In this document: piece by piece, positions 8,955 to 17,489 of the stretch | How the letters are laid out: every line of letters begins with the position of its first letter | Position numbering within the stretch: position 1 is the stretch's first letter | Assembly: GCF_963931595.1 (NCBI RefSeq) | Contig: NZ_OZ007030.1 | Location: 1,356,481-1,420,480, forward strand | Length of the DNA stretch: 64,000 nt | Direction: 5' to 3' | From: an uncultured Subdoligranulum sp. | GTDB taxonomy: Bacteria > Bacillota > Clostridia > Oscillospirales > Ruminococcaceae | The notes under the pieces: generated by a model | The model's input: only the letters and a program-made list of their open reading frames with translations | Database searches by the model: none | Told to the model about the DNA's origin: nothing | Made by a program: the position numbers and the translations under genes

Positions 8955-9773
8955 TCAGGTTCCGTAAAGATATAAGTCGCACAGCAGGGCCTGTGCGCGG
9001 CTCTGCCGTTCCTCTGCGGCGTCTGCCGCTTTGGCCTGGTTGTTTTTCGCCGTCACTCTTTCGGCGCTCTGTGCGGCCATTCTGGCCGCTTCCTGGGCTT
9101 CCAGTGCATCCAGCACGTGCTGCGGCACCGCTTTGTATTTTTTATAAAATACAGAGGCAGCCGGGGCCGCAGCCTCTCCGCCGTCGGTAATAATGTCGAA
9201 ATACCTGGCGGCGTTGGAACTGTCTATCCAGGTTTCCGCCGTCATTGCTTGCCGCAGCTCTTCCCTGGTTACGCCTTCCGCTGCTTTTTTCGCGTAAATG
9301 TCGGCGTAGTGATCCCCGACTTTTTCCAGCCTGTCCGCGCAGTCTCTCAGGTATGCGGCGTTCCCTGCGGTCCATGTCCATGGATCGTGGATCATGATTT
9401 CCGCGCCGGTCCCCATGTGGATTTCGTCGCACGCCATCAGGGGCATGGTTGCCGCACTTGCCGCGATTGCTTCCACATACCCCACCCGTTTCCCTTTCCA
9501 TCGGTTGAGGATGTTGTACATTGCTACACCGGCAAAAGCGTCCCCGCCGGGGCTGTTGAAATACAGATTGATCTGCTTGTTTTCCGGCAATTCTGCCAGG
9601 AAGTCCACGATCTGCTGCGGCTCCCTGTCTGCCCCCCACGCTTCGCTGGAGACGATATCGCCGTAAAAGGTCATTTTCGCCGGTTCTTCCTCTTCTCCAT
9701 CCTCCATGTCCAGGTATCCGTACTTTTTCAGCACGCCGTCCCTGTCCCTGGCTTCAAAATCAAGTCTCGGCAC
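8955..9773 (-). CDS. ClpP-like prohead protease
   Basis: A 272-residue serine protease of the S14/ClpP fold. NSPGGD is at residues 73-78, the catalytic serine in AIAASAAT is Ser106, and the catalytic histidine in MIHDP is His129, with an Asp further on in the helical region after 150. It would cut the delta domain of the capsid protein and other head components during maturation. The C-terminal 60 residues are Ala-rich and helical. Its start overlaps the end of the portal gene by 14 bases. Confidence 0.92.
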   Translation of the reverse strand: MPRLDFEARDRDGVLKKYGYLDMEDGEEEEPAKMTFYGDIVSSEAWGADREPQQIVDFLAELPENKQINLYFNSPGGDAFAGVAMYNILNRWKGKRVGYVEAIAASAATMPLMACDEIHMGTGAEIMIHDPWTWTAGNAAYLRDCADRLEKVGDHYADIYAKKAAEGVTREELRQAMTAETWIDSSNAARYFDIITDGGEAAAPAASVFYKKYKAVPQHVLDALEAQEAARMAAQSAERVTAKNNQAKAADAAEERQSRAQALLCDLYLYGT

Positions 9774-11154
9774 TTTCGGTTCCTCCTTTCTTCTCTTCTT
9801 TCGGGCTTACATTGTACTGCGCTCCCATTTGATCAAGCGCGATCATGCCGCCGTTCGTCAGCAGTTTGTCGCCTCCCGGCACTGCTCGCTTGTCCACGTA
9901 TCTGCGGGCCTCGTTCGGTTCGTAAATGGTCCCCTCTACGCCCATTTTCAGAATCTCCATTTGCGTCTTGCTGTCCGTTCTCAGCAGCGCCTTTTCGTTG
10001 AACTTGATCCGTCTCTTGTCTTTCGGCCCGTCCAGCAGTTTGTAGGCCATTTCTTCCTCATACTGCTTTATGTTGTACTGCATGGTTTCGACTTGGAAGG
10101 CGATTGTCTGCTGTTCGCTGTTCGCGTAGCTTCCGCGTTCGTAGTCGTTCAGTTGGTTGGGCTTGATTCCAAAAGCCGCCGCCAGCTGGAGCGCTCCGTA
10201 CTTTTTCAGTTCCAGGTACTGCGCGTCGCTCAGTTTTATGTCCATCGGCGTGAGTTTGAATCCCATCGGGATTGGCAAAATTCTGCCTGCGTTTTTAGGC
10301 CCGTTTGCCATCTCTTCAAAGCTTTCTCGCAGCTTTTCCTTGCCTGCTTTGGACAGATCGCCCGTGTATTCCAGGACAGCGCGCGCCGTCAAGCCATTTT
10401 CGTATAGGTCGTTCAGAAACTCCTGGGACGCAGCCTGTCCGCGTACGGTGGAGGCAAGAACGGACTGTACGCTCTCCCCTACCAGCCCGTTGAATGTGTG
10501 CGACGACTTAAAGTGCATCACTTCGTCAGAATTGAAAATGTACTGCCGGGCCGTGTATTCGTCTGTGTATTCGTACCACAGCCGCCCTTCTCCCGCGAAA
10601 ATTCCCGCATCATCAATTAAAACCCGGACGCGTTTCGACGGCATGATCCACAGGTCTTGCAGGCTTAGGGTCCCCCCGTATTTTTGCTTTTTGAGCTTTC
10701 TCCGCACATAAACATAGGCGTTCCCGTAGTGGTTTCGGTTGTTTTCAACCGCCGTCCAAAATGTTGTCGGCGTCATAAGCGGGTTTGGTCTTACGTCCAG
10801 CAGGTACGCCAGCCTGTCCTCTGCCGGATCAATCTCCAGCGGGCCGTACTGGTCGTAGCTGTAGACTTTGATCGGCATTTTCGCCATCGTTTCCGACAGC
10901 ATTTTTAGGCACGTGAAATAGGTAACATTTTCAACCGCTTTCGGCTGATCCTTCGCCAGCCCCAGCCATTGCAAAAACTTTACGCTTCCCAGGCTCTCCC
11001 ATCCGCTCTCTGCGCGCGTAGAGTTTCTAACGTCTCCTGCCTTCACCGTGACCGCTTCCGTTTCCTCCCGGCATTTTAGTGCTCCATGGGGTCCCGGGGC
11101 GGCCCTCGAAAAGAAACTTGTCACGCCTTTGATAAACCAATGAAATAGATTCAT
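9760..11154 (-). CDS. Portal protein
   Basis: The ATG at 11154 overlaps the terminase stop (ATGA), with a GGAAAGG site just before it, giving 464 residues; a longer reading from 11199 is less likely. The sequence fits the HK97-type portal family: a conserved start near NLFHWF, PNPLMTPTTFW, and LAAAFGIKPNQLNDYERGS-type residues around 350-365. The portal is the ring through which DNA is packaged and ejected. The order terminase, portal, protease, capsid is the canonical one. Confidence 0.92.
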   Translation of the reverse strand: MNLFHWFIKGVTSFFSRAAPGPHGALKCREETEAVTVKAGDVRNSTRAESGWESLGSVKFLQWLGLAKDQPKAVENVTYFTCLKMLSETMAKMPIKVYSYDQYGPLEIDPAEDRLAYLLDVRPNPLMTPTTFWTAVENNRNHYGNAYVYVRRKLKKQKYGGTLSLQDLWIMPSKRVRVLIDDAGIFAGEGRLWYEYTDEYTARQYIFNSDEVMHFKSSHTFNGLVGESVQSVLASTVRGQAASQEFLNDLYENGLTARAVLEYTGDLSKAGKEKLRESFEEMANGPKNAGRILPIPMGFKLTPMDIKLSDAQYLELKKYGALQLAAAFGIKPNQLNDYERGSYANSEQQTIAFQVETMQYNIKQYEEEMAYKLLDGPKDKRRIKFNEKALLRTDSKTQMEILKMGVEGTIYEPNEARRYVDKRAVPGGDKLLTNGGMIALDQMGAQYNVSPKEEKKGGTESAET

Positions 11155-12902
11155 TTTCCCTTTCCTGCTGCTGTGTATTGATTGTACACTTCCATCCACT
11201 GCTCCAGCGCTTCGTCCCCTGTTATTTCGTCATTTCCGCACATTGCTACCTTCCACGCGTCTATGACGGCATCAACCGGGTCTATTCGCTCGGTTTGCAT
11301 TTCCTTGTCAATCTTTACTTCCCCGTAGTTGTTGGTAATCGTTTTGGCGTTCGCCACACTCCAGGTCAGCAGCTCCTCCTCTTTGTTGTACTCAACATTT
11401 CCGGCGTACACCTCCAGCCGGAAATCCTCCGTGGCGTCCGAAAGACTTCTGGCGCTTTGGATAATATCCAGGCACGGCCATCCCTGCGCCTCCAGGTCTG
11501 TTAAAAAGGCGGAGGCGTTGTGTGGATCGTAGCACACCATGCCGATTTTCAGCCCGTACAGCTCCACCATCACGGATAAATACGTCAAAATGTATTTATA
11601 GTCCGTTTTGATTCCGCCCATTGTGTGGGTGACGGTCACCAGGCCGTCCTCCACCCATTTGTCGTATGGGGCGTTGTCGCTTTGCACGTGCTGCTGGAGG
11701 CGCGCTGCCGGTATAAAGCTGTGACTGTGCAGGAAATACTTTCGTACTCCTTCCACTTCAAACGGTATCAAAATCACCACAGTGGTTAAGTCTCCGCCGC
11801 TTGATAGATCAAGCCCAACAAAGCACCGTTTTCCCTTGAAATCTGCCAGCGTTCTATCGCTTCGGCAGGCGTGCCACTTCTCCATGTCCTGGATATATAC
11901 ACGGTTGGACCATTGCACCCACCTGTCAAGCTGTTTCACCAGGAAGTCTCTCAAATCTTCCCCGCCCATCTGTCTTGCAGCCTCTGCGACGGGGATCAGG
12001 TTTTCTAGCGCGTCCTTGTCATACTCTAGCACAGGGTTTGCTTTCAGCCAGTTTTGAGGCTTCCACAGATCGTCCTTTTCGTCCATTTCCGCAATAAAGC
12101 AGAATTGCGCGTCTATGGATGTACCGCCGCGCAGTATCGTCTTGCAGTGCTCATATAGGGCAAAACACGGCGATTTTTGGTCAAACCCTGCCGTAGTGAT
12201 CACCGAAATCAGGGCTGACTTCATTTTCTTTATGCCACCTTCTAGCAGCTTGTACATCTGGTTCGTTTTGTGTGCGTGGTATTCGTCCACAATTCCCAGG
12301 TATGGCCGGTGTCCGTCCAGGCTCTTTGTGTCGCCGGAAATCGCTTTTATTTCTCCGTGCGTGCAAAGGCACTCTATCGTGTGGTTGTGCTCATGTATGC
12401 GGAAAAGCTCGCTCAGATCGGCGTCCGAATTGATGAATTTCGCCACTTCCTCAAATACGATATTCGCCTGATCCTGCTTTGTGGCCGCGCAGAAGATTTT
12501 CGGGTATTGATAGGATGTGAAATTCCCGTAATACGCCGCCAAAATTCCGTTGAGAAAGCTCTTTCCGTTTTGTCGGCCCAGTTGCACGTATGAGGTGCGG
12601 AAACGCCTATATTTTTTTTCTTTTGTTCTCCACCCGTTCAAACTTCCCAGTATAAAACACTGAAAAGGGTACAGAACTACTTGCTGTTGCTCTTCTCCCT
12701 CCGCTATCGTGAGCGTTTCGGCAAATTCCAGTAGATCGTTTGCCTCTTCTACGTCGAAATAGTACCGAAATGCCGCCAGTTTTGAGCGTTCCAGGTCGTC
12801 CAGGTGCCTTTTGCACGCCAGCTTTACAAGTTCACCGGCGATAATTTCCCCTGCCAGTACGTCCTTTGCGTACTGTGTTGTGCGGTCCCTGGTCTTTTTC
12901 AT
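11151..12902 (-). CDS. terL: Terminase large subunit
   Basis: A 583-residue packaging motor. Walker A is GRQNGKS at residues 109-115. Walker B is LGIVDEYHAH at 202-211. The nuclease domain starts near FVGLDLSSGGD at 361-371, with acidic metal-binding residues Asp365 and Asp371. This is the HK97/YmfN-like Terminase_1 type. It cuts and pumps DNA into proheads together with the small subunit. The start overlaps the small-subunit stop by four bases. Confidence 0.95.
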   Translation of the reverse strand: MKKTRDRTTQYAKDVLAGEIIAGELVKLACKRHLDDLERSKLAAFRYYFDVEEANDLLEFAETLTIAEGEEQQQVVLYPFQCFILGSLNGWRTKEKKYRRFRTSYVQLGRQNGKSFLNGILAAYYGNFTSYQYPKIFCAATKQDQANIVFEEVAKFINSDADLSELFRIHEHNHTIECLCTHGEIKAISGDTKSLDGHRPYLGIVDEYHAHKTNQMYKLLEGGIKKMKSALISVITTAGFDQKSPCFALYEHCKTILRGGTSIDAQFCFIAEMDEKDDLWKPQNWLKANPVLEYDKDALENLIPVAEAARQMGGEDLRDFLVKQLDRWVQWSNRVYIQDMEKWHACRSDRTLADFKGKRCFVGLDLSSGGDLTTVVILIPFEVEGVRKYFLHSHSFIPAARLQQHVQSDNAPYDKWVEDGLVTVTHTMGGIKTDYKYILTYLSVMVELYGLKIGMVCYDPHNASAFLTDLEAQGWPCLDIIQSARSLSDATEDFRLEVYAGNVEYNKEEELLTWSVANAKTITNNYGEVKIDKEMQTERIDPVDAVIDAWKVAMCGNDEITGDEALEQWMEVYNQYTAAGKGK

Positions 12903-13465
12903 TTCCCAGCCGCCGCCTTGTCCTTCCTGAATTTCTCAAATTTGTTGGTTTTTGCGGCTTCCTTTGCGGTTGGTGCCACGATCCTGCACCGTTGTGCAAT
13001 CGACAGCCCGAAATCGGCAGCGCCTTGCCTGCATTGTTTCCACGCGCGGTCCTGCTGGATCAGTAGGTCGTTCCGTTCCTGGTTCACGATCTGCCGTTCT
13101 TCCCACACGCTTCCGTCCACGATTTTGTCCGGGTTGTCGTCTACCGTCGGTTTTCTCGGCACTTTTGCCGTGAACGTGATCGGCTGCTTCTCTAACTCCT
13201 TTGTGATCTGTACATATTGCGATTCCGCCACAACCAGACGGCCCAGCGCTTCACAGTCCACATTTGCAAGAACTTCCATTTTCAGCAGTTCCGCCGCCAG
13301 CGCATTGAATCTCTGCTTTTGCGCCTTTGATAGCCAGGACGGGGGCGCTATATTGTCATGTGCTGCAACCAGTTCCCTGTTTTCTCTGTCCTTTATCTCT
13401 GCCTTTGTGAGGTGTTTTTTTCCTTTTGCCACCACAACCGCGGTCGGCTGTCTTTTTCCGGCCAT
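12899..13465 (-). CDS. terS: Terminase small subunit, P27 family
   Basis: A 188-residue protein directly upstream of the large subunit. It carries the P27-type layout: a basic N-terminus, PPSWLSKAQKQRFNALAAEL, a central segment deciding site recognition, and a C-terminal helical region with KFEKFRKDK. It recognises the packaging site in phage DNA and loads the motor. The four-base overlap with terL indicates coupled translation. Confidence 0.88.
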   Translation of the reverse strand: MAGKRQPTAVVVAKGKKHLTKAEIKDRENRELVAAHDNIAPPSWLSKAQKQRFNALAAELLKMEVLANVDCEALGRLVVAESQYVQITKELEKQPITFTAKVPRKPTVDDNPDKIVDGSVWEERQIVNQERNDLLIQQDRAWKQCRQGAADFGLSIAQRCRIVAPTAKEAAKTNKFEKFRKDKAAAGK

Positions 13466-13530
13466 CTGTGGGGCCTCCTTTTTGTATTTTTGTTGCTTTC
13501 CTTCCCGGTTTTCCCTCCTTTGGGGAGTTT

Positions 13531-14028
13531 TCAGTGGGGAGTTTTCTCCAAACTAAAGGGGGGCGCGACTAATCCGGCTCGCTCCAAAACTTTTTTATAG
13601 CCCCCCCTGCTTTCAAAGTATCGCCTCCGCGCCTCCAGCAGCTGCCGCTGCGCCTGCCTCATGCTGGCCCTGTCCTTCTTGTACATGGCCGTTATTGCAG
13701 TGTGTGAGGCGTGAGCCAGGGGGAACAGGTTGAATGGGTCAAGCCGACGATCCCACGCCGTTTCTAACTCTTCGACGTGGTGGACTTCATCAGCTGCCAG
13801 CAGCTTCTCGCCCATACAAAGCGCCCATACATCTATGCCATCATACACAGATATAATAGCCGGGCGTATTGTTCGCCACTCTTTCGACACATAGAACTCC
13901 GCAGCCTTTCGGCTTCTGCACTGCGCGTTGTACTCCGTGTGTCGGCTTCTCTGCTGCTTCTCGCAGCGTGCGCAGCGCTCTGTGTTGGCCGGTATAATCG
14001 CGCCACACCGGCAGTATTTTAATAGCAC
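13531..14028 (-). CDS. HNH endonuclease
   Basis: About 165 residues from a GTG at 14028 with AAGGAG nearby; an ATG at 14067 is the alternative start. The N-terminus has a zinc-knuckle pattern CxC...CxxC. The catalytic region shows DEVHH, then NLFPL, then SHTAIT, an HNH arrangement. Many HK97-like phages have an HNH protein next to the small terminase that helps specific cleavage at cos ends, so a cos-type packaging role is likely but not proven here. Confidence 0.85.
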   Translation of the reverse strand: MLLKYCRCGAIIPANTERCARCEKQQRSRHTEYNAQCRSRKAAEFYVSKEWRTIRPAIISVYDGIDVWALCMGEKLLAADEVHHVEELETAWDRRLDPFNLFPLAHASHTAITAMYKKDRASMRQAQRQLLEARRRYFESRGGYKKVLERAGLVAPPFSLEKTPH

Positions 14029-14125
14029 GATCTCCTTCTCCTGTTCCCTCTGGCCTCCGCCCCGCATGAGCCAGGGCGCTATGACTCGCCCTGGCTCCCG
14101 TTATAGGAGGGCGTACAAACAGCAA

Positions 14126-14151
14126 AACACCGGGCATTTCTGCCCGGTGTT
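14126..14151 (-). terminator. Hairpin terminator before late genes
   Basis: An 11-bp perfect stem (AACACCGGGCA / TGCCCGGTGTT) with a 4-base loop, followed on the minus strand by a T-rich stretch (TTGCTGTTT). It lies between the middle genes and the HNH/terminase late block, so it could separate middle from late transcription or be the target of antitermination. Confidence 0.55.
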
Positions 14152-14275
14152 CCTGCCTGTCCACGCTATCAGTTTATCATGTTGCACTCACCATTAAAAC
14201 CCCAGAAAATCCCCAACCTTTCCCCATTAGCTTTTCTTGGACTATAGGTGATAGCCGCGCGCGGTCGCGCCGTGC

Positions 14276-14653
14276 TTATTCTTCCCGTTCCGCCGGGCCT
14301 GTTTCATCTTCCTTTCGTCCCGCTTTTTGATTTTCCGGCGGGTGTACATTCGCCTCTTCCTCTTCTTCGTACCACTCCTCCAGCTCTGCGGCAGTTACTT
14401 TTCTTCCTGCCTTCAAAACCCTATCCATGAGCGCGTGCCACTTTTCCACATATTGCTGCCCGATATGGATCGGCACAAGCGCGTACAGTATCGCCCCGGC
14501 GTCCTGGATTGCCTCGCGCTCTACCCTCTCGCTTTCTTCCTCCATTGCTTCTTTGATTGCTTGGTACGACGCCACCACCACGACCGCCTGTGATTGTCTG
14601 CCCCTGTCTTTTGTCCTGCGAGGCTGTTTGCTCTTTCCGTAATTCGCTTTCAT
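14276..14653 (-). CDS. Hypothetical phage protein
   Basis: A 125-residue protein with a basic N-terminus, a helical middle including QYVEKWHALMDRVLKAGRK, and a very acidic C-terminus with a run of Glu. I do not recognise a family. It sits between the ArpU-like regulator gene and the late terminator. A GGAGAAAC site precedes the ATG. Confidence 0.6.
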   Translation of the reverse strand: MKANYGKSKQPRRTKDRGRQSQAVVVVASYQAIKEAMEEESERVEREAIQDAGAILYALVPIHIGQQYVEKWHALMDRVLKAGRKVTAAELEEWYEEEEEANVHPPENQKAGRKEDETGPAEREE

Positions 14654-14664
14654 TTGTTTCTCCT

Positions 14665-15195
14665 TTACCAGCGCCTGATCCCATCAATGCCAAACAGCAA
14701 AACGGCCAGTCTTTCGTTCAGCTGCTTGCACCATCTGCCCGGCGAGTTTTTGCCCGTGTTCAATCGTTCCGCTACCTCTTCGGCGGCCATTCCTTCCATG
14801 TACCGCATCCTGTAGGCGTCGAACATATACGCCCGCCCTTTTTGCCTTGTCTCCTTCTCCAGTTCTTCCAGTGCCGCGTCCAGGTGCGCCAGCATCACCG
14901 CCGTGCGGGTTTTGTTCTTTCGTATGGATCGCAGCCACGCCTCCCCCTGTACTTCTGCCCCGTGGAGGCGTGCCACTTCCGCGTTGTCCACCGCCCTGCC
15001 CTCGTACCCCTTCAATGCGCGGTAATTCTCCATCAACAGTGCGGTGTTGTGCAGCGCCTGCTGCTGATCCGTTCGCCTGATCTCTTTCATGGCTTTTTTT
15101 ACTGCCTGCGCGATCACGGCCTCCAGGGCTTCCTGTTCCGCCGGGGCGTTCCCGGACGCAATGGCCTTTAGTGCCTTTTCGGTGTATGTCTCCAT
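14665..15195 (-). CDS. ArpU/RinA-like late transcription regulator
   Basis: A 176-residue helical protein. The C-terminal 50 residues (RMRYMEGMAAEEVAERLN, then a recognition-helix-like segment) resemble a sigma-70 region 4 helix-turn-helix, as in phage ArpU/RinA/YqaQ-type regulators. These are found just upstream of the terminase genes and activate late transcription. Position and fold agree. The DNA target is unknown, and it may act at the region around 14160-14270. Confidence 0.6.
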   Translation of the reverse strand: METYTEKALKAIASGNAPAEQEALEAVIAQAVKKAMKEIRRTDQQQALHNTALLMENYRALKGYEGRAVDNAEVARLHGAEVQGEAWLRSIRKNKTRTAVMLAHLDAALEELEKETRQKGRAYMFDAYRMRYMEGMAAEEVAERLNTGKNSPGRWCKQLNERLAVLLFGIDGIRRW

Positions 15196-15222
15196 CTTCT
15201 CCCCTTCTGGCCGCTTTTGCCT

Positions 15223-15909
15223 TTACTTCTGCGCGGCCCTGGCCATTCTCTCTTCCAGCAGTCTGTCCACTCTTCTTTGCCCAGCCTTTGCGTATGTTTC
15301 CGAAATTTCAAAGCACACATAGCGCCTGCCTGTTTGCACGCAGGCCACCGCCGTGGTGCAGCTTCCGGCGAACGGGTCCACCACCAAATCGCCAGGGACG
15401 CTTGCGTCTGTGATAATTCTTTGAATAAGCGCCACCGGCTTTTGTGATGGGTGTATTTTTTCGCCGTCAGTCTGGATGCTGCCGGACGTGAACCCCCGTT
15501 CTCTCCATACGTTTCTGGCGTGTTTTTTTGTCTGCGGGTCCATGCACCCGTAGAGGATGAATTCATGGCTTGAATTATAGAAATTTCCCGGCCCGCTCAT
15601 TTTGTCCCACACAATCATGTTTTTTACCGGCAGGTACTCTGCAAAAATCGGGTAATAGAAGGCGCAGCCGCGCCAGTCCATGAAAATATAAAACTCTCCC
15701 CTGTCGTTCATCACGCGGCGCAGCTCTCGCGCCAACTGCTTATAGAACGGCTTCGCCACCGCCAGATCGTTGAACTGCCCGTGCTGCCCGTTGTGTGTCA
15801 GTCCCATAAAATACGGCGGATCGGCCACAATTAGCTTTGCGCATCCCGTTGGCAGCTGCGCCAGTCCGTCCAGGCAGTCCAGACAGTTGATCGTGTTCGC
15901 TTCAATCAT
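15223..15909 (-). CDS. DNA methyltransferase, beta class (N6A/N4C)
   Basis: A 228-residue protein from an ATG at 15909 that overlaps the previous stop; a TTG ten codons upstream is less likely. Catalytic motif IV DPPY is at residues 30-33. The SAM-binding motif DPFAGSCTT lies near 178-187. The order (motif IV before motif I) defines the beta class. TRD-like sequence lies between. It probably methylates phage DNA to avoid host restriction or marks sites for packaging or regulation. No cognate restriction enzyme gene is nearby. Confidence 0.88.
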   Translation of the reverse strand: MIEANTINCLDCLDGLAQLPTGCAKLIVADPPYFMGLTHNGQHGQFNDLAVAKPFYKQLARELRRVMNDRGEFYIFMDWRGCAFYYPIFAEYLPVKNMIVWDKMSGPGNFYNSSHEFILYGCMDPQTKKHARNVWRERGFTSGSIQTDGEKIHPSQKPVALIQRIITDASVPGDLVVDPFAGSCTTAVACVQTGRRYVCFEISETYAKAGQRRVDRLLEERMARAAQK

Positions 15910-16342
15910 GTTTTTCTTGCTTTTCTCCTTCGATCTCAATTAAATCCTTGCTTATGAGCATAGGCCCGCCGGGGTCATATTCTCCTTTTTCCCAGGCTTC
16001 GTCGAATCCTTCGCGGTCCCCCATGTAGTCCCCGCCCATCTGCTCCAGTAGCCAAAACGCCGCGTACGCCTGGGCGTCTGCCTCTTCGGGCCATCCCAGT
16101 ATGAGGCAGTCCCCCTGGCTGCTTGTGCTGTCGCACAGCGTCAGCTTCTGCGGGAACGTCTTGTACACTTTGCGCATTTCTTCGCACTCTTGGTCGGACA
16201 GGTCGCAGATTTCGCGCAGCGCCTTCTGCTCTTCCTCCGTGTACCTTTCTTTGAACCCCACCGGCAGCGCGTACTCCCTTTGCCACTCGTTCGTTGCGCG
16301 TTCGACCCTTATGGTTCCAATATACACCCGTTCCTTGCTCAT
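15902..16342 (-). CDS. Hypothetical phage protein
   Basis: 146 residues from the ATG at 16342, which has AGGAGG about 7 bases upstream. The first 40 residues contain VYIGTIRVERATNEW. A tryptophan-containing acidic C-terminus follows. No known family is recognised. It overlaps the ASCH-domain gene upstream (ATGA) and the methyltransferase downstream, so it belongs to the same translationally coupled string. Confidence 0.6.
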   Translation of the reverse strand: MSKERVYIGTIRVERATNEWQREYALPVGFKERYTEEEQKALREICDLSDQECEEMRKVYKTFPQKLTLCDSTSSQGDCLILGWPEEADAQAYAAFWLLEQMGGDYMGDREGFDEAWEKGEYDPGGPMLISKDLIEIEGEKQEKHD

Positions 16343-16755
16343 TCCGGCATCCTCCTTCTTTTGCACCAGCTCTGCGGCGCAACGTAGCACCCCACCGCCT
16401 CCAACGGCAACGGAACCGCCAGTTTCGTGTATCTCGAAATCTCCCACGCAAACAAATGGCTCCTGTCTCCCTGGTACTCCTTCATTTCATGCCAGGGGAC
16501 CCTGGCTGCCCGGCGCAGTTCCAGATCGTCCCGCCGGGCATCGAACCGCCTTATTTTTCGGCATACGAAATGCCCCACGATCTTGCCTCTTCCGCGCCCT
16601 GCCGCCTTCGATTCATACACCCATACCTTTATGGGGTTTTCGTCCGCAATCGGCCTTTCTGTTTTCGGTTTCGTTCTTCTGATCTCCAGAGTTTTCTCCC
16701 TGGCCTCGATCCGCTCCACCCATTCCGGCTTGATTACCATTATATACTCATTCAT
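16339..16755 (-). CDS. ASCH/PUA-like domain protein
   Basis: A 138-residue basic protein. The opening MVIKPEWVERI, then KTLEIRRTKPKT, and a WVYESKAAGRGRGKIVG segment fit the ASCH fold, a small PUA-related beta barrel that binds RNA or modified bases. In phages such genes often sit beside methyltransferase genes, as here. The precise substrate is unknown. Four-base overlaps tie it to both neighbours. Confidence 0.6.
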   Translation of the reverse strand: MNEYIMVIKPEWVERIEAREKTLEIRRTKPKTERPIADENPIKVWVYESKAAGRGRGKIVGHFVCRKIRRFDARRDDLELRRAARVPWHEMKEYQGDRSHLFAWEISRYTKLAVPLPLEAVGCYVAPQSWCKRRRMPE

Positions 16756-16949
16756 TGGTTCCCGCCTTTGTACTTCCTGTTTCGGTTTTTCTTCTCCTGC
16801 TCGTGCGTCTGGTTCATGGGGTCAATGTACTGGAATTTCTTTGTGTACTCTCTCTGCCTTTCCAGCTCTGCTTTATAATCAGCGTAATCTTCGCAGCCTG
16901 CATGGCACCCTATGCGCCTACGTCCGCATTTATGGCACGGTTGCTTCAT
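16752..16949 (-). CDS. Small zinc-knuckle protein
   Basis: 65 residues from an ATG at 16949 preceded by AGGAGA. The N-terminus has CHKCGRRRIGCHAGC, a compact four-cysteine cluster likely to bind zinc, followed by a charged helix. Similar small proteins occur in Firmicutes prophages, with no known function. It overlaps both neighbouring genes. Confidence 0.6.
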   Translation of the reverse strand: MKQPCHKCGRRRIGCHAGCEDYADYKAELERQREYTKKFQYIDPMNQTHEQEKKNRNRKYKGGNQ

Positions 16950-17489
16950 TCTCCTGCACCTCGTTTCCCCAGCTGTCCCACCCTTTGGAAGTCGTGCGTG
17001 CGAAAAGCTCCAGCCTTTTCTGATCTCCCAAAAGCTGCACAATACGACTTCGCGCTTCTTCCGGCTTCTGGCTGTGTCTTTCGATCTGCGATTGTATCAC
17101 GCTGTGTACGCTGTGGCTTTTCACTTTCGGGTGTCCTCGTGTCGCCAGCAGGCACACCTCCGGGTTTTGCCTCGTGTAGCTCCCCAGCCCCCAGAATACC
17201 CCCCCTGCTTGTTTTGCTTTATCCAGCAAAAGCCTAGTGTTTTGTATTCAAATCCCCAGGCGCGGATCGTGTCCAGCGCCTGCTGGAGGTTCGGGAAGGT
17301 TGCCCACATAAACAAAACGCAGTCTTTCCCCGCCAGGCGTTCCACAGGCAGGGCCTTGATCTCTTCCGCCGCCATTGTCTGGTAGTGGTTTGCAGCCGCG
17401 CCGCGTCCTTTCTGTCGATAGCTCCACGGCGGGTCTGCATATATGACGCCGTACCCGCCGGGGCTGTTGTAAATGTCAACTATTGACAT
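16930..17489 (-). CDS. MT-A70 adenine methyltransferase, split by frameshift
   Basis: Two overlapping frames together make one MT-A70 family N6-adenine methyltransferase. The first (17121-17489) starts MSIVDIYNSPGG and holds the catalytic DPPW at residues 19-22. The second (16930-17229) continues with GVFWGLGSYTR, LLATRGHPK, HSQKPEE and GWDSWGNEV, the standard second half. The frames switch at a run of seven G (17199-17205 on the minus strand). With eight or five G the gene would be intact at about 185 residues. The start overlaps the ParB-like gene. The split may be a sequencing error, slippage-based switching or real decay. Confidence 0.8.

Noticed and set aside
14152-14275. Late promoter
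   Set aside because: The region is in the right place for an ArpU-type activated promoter, but I could not find a convincing -10 and -35 pair.
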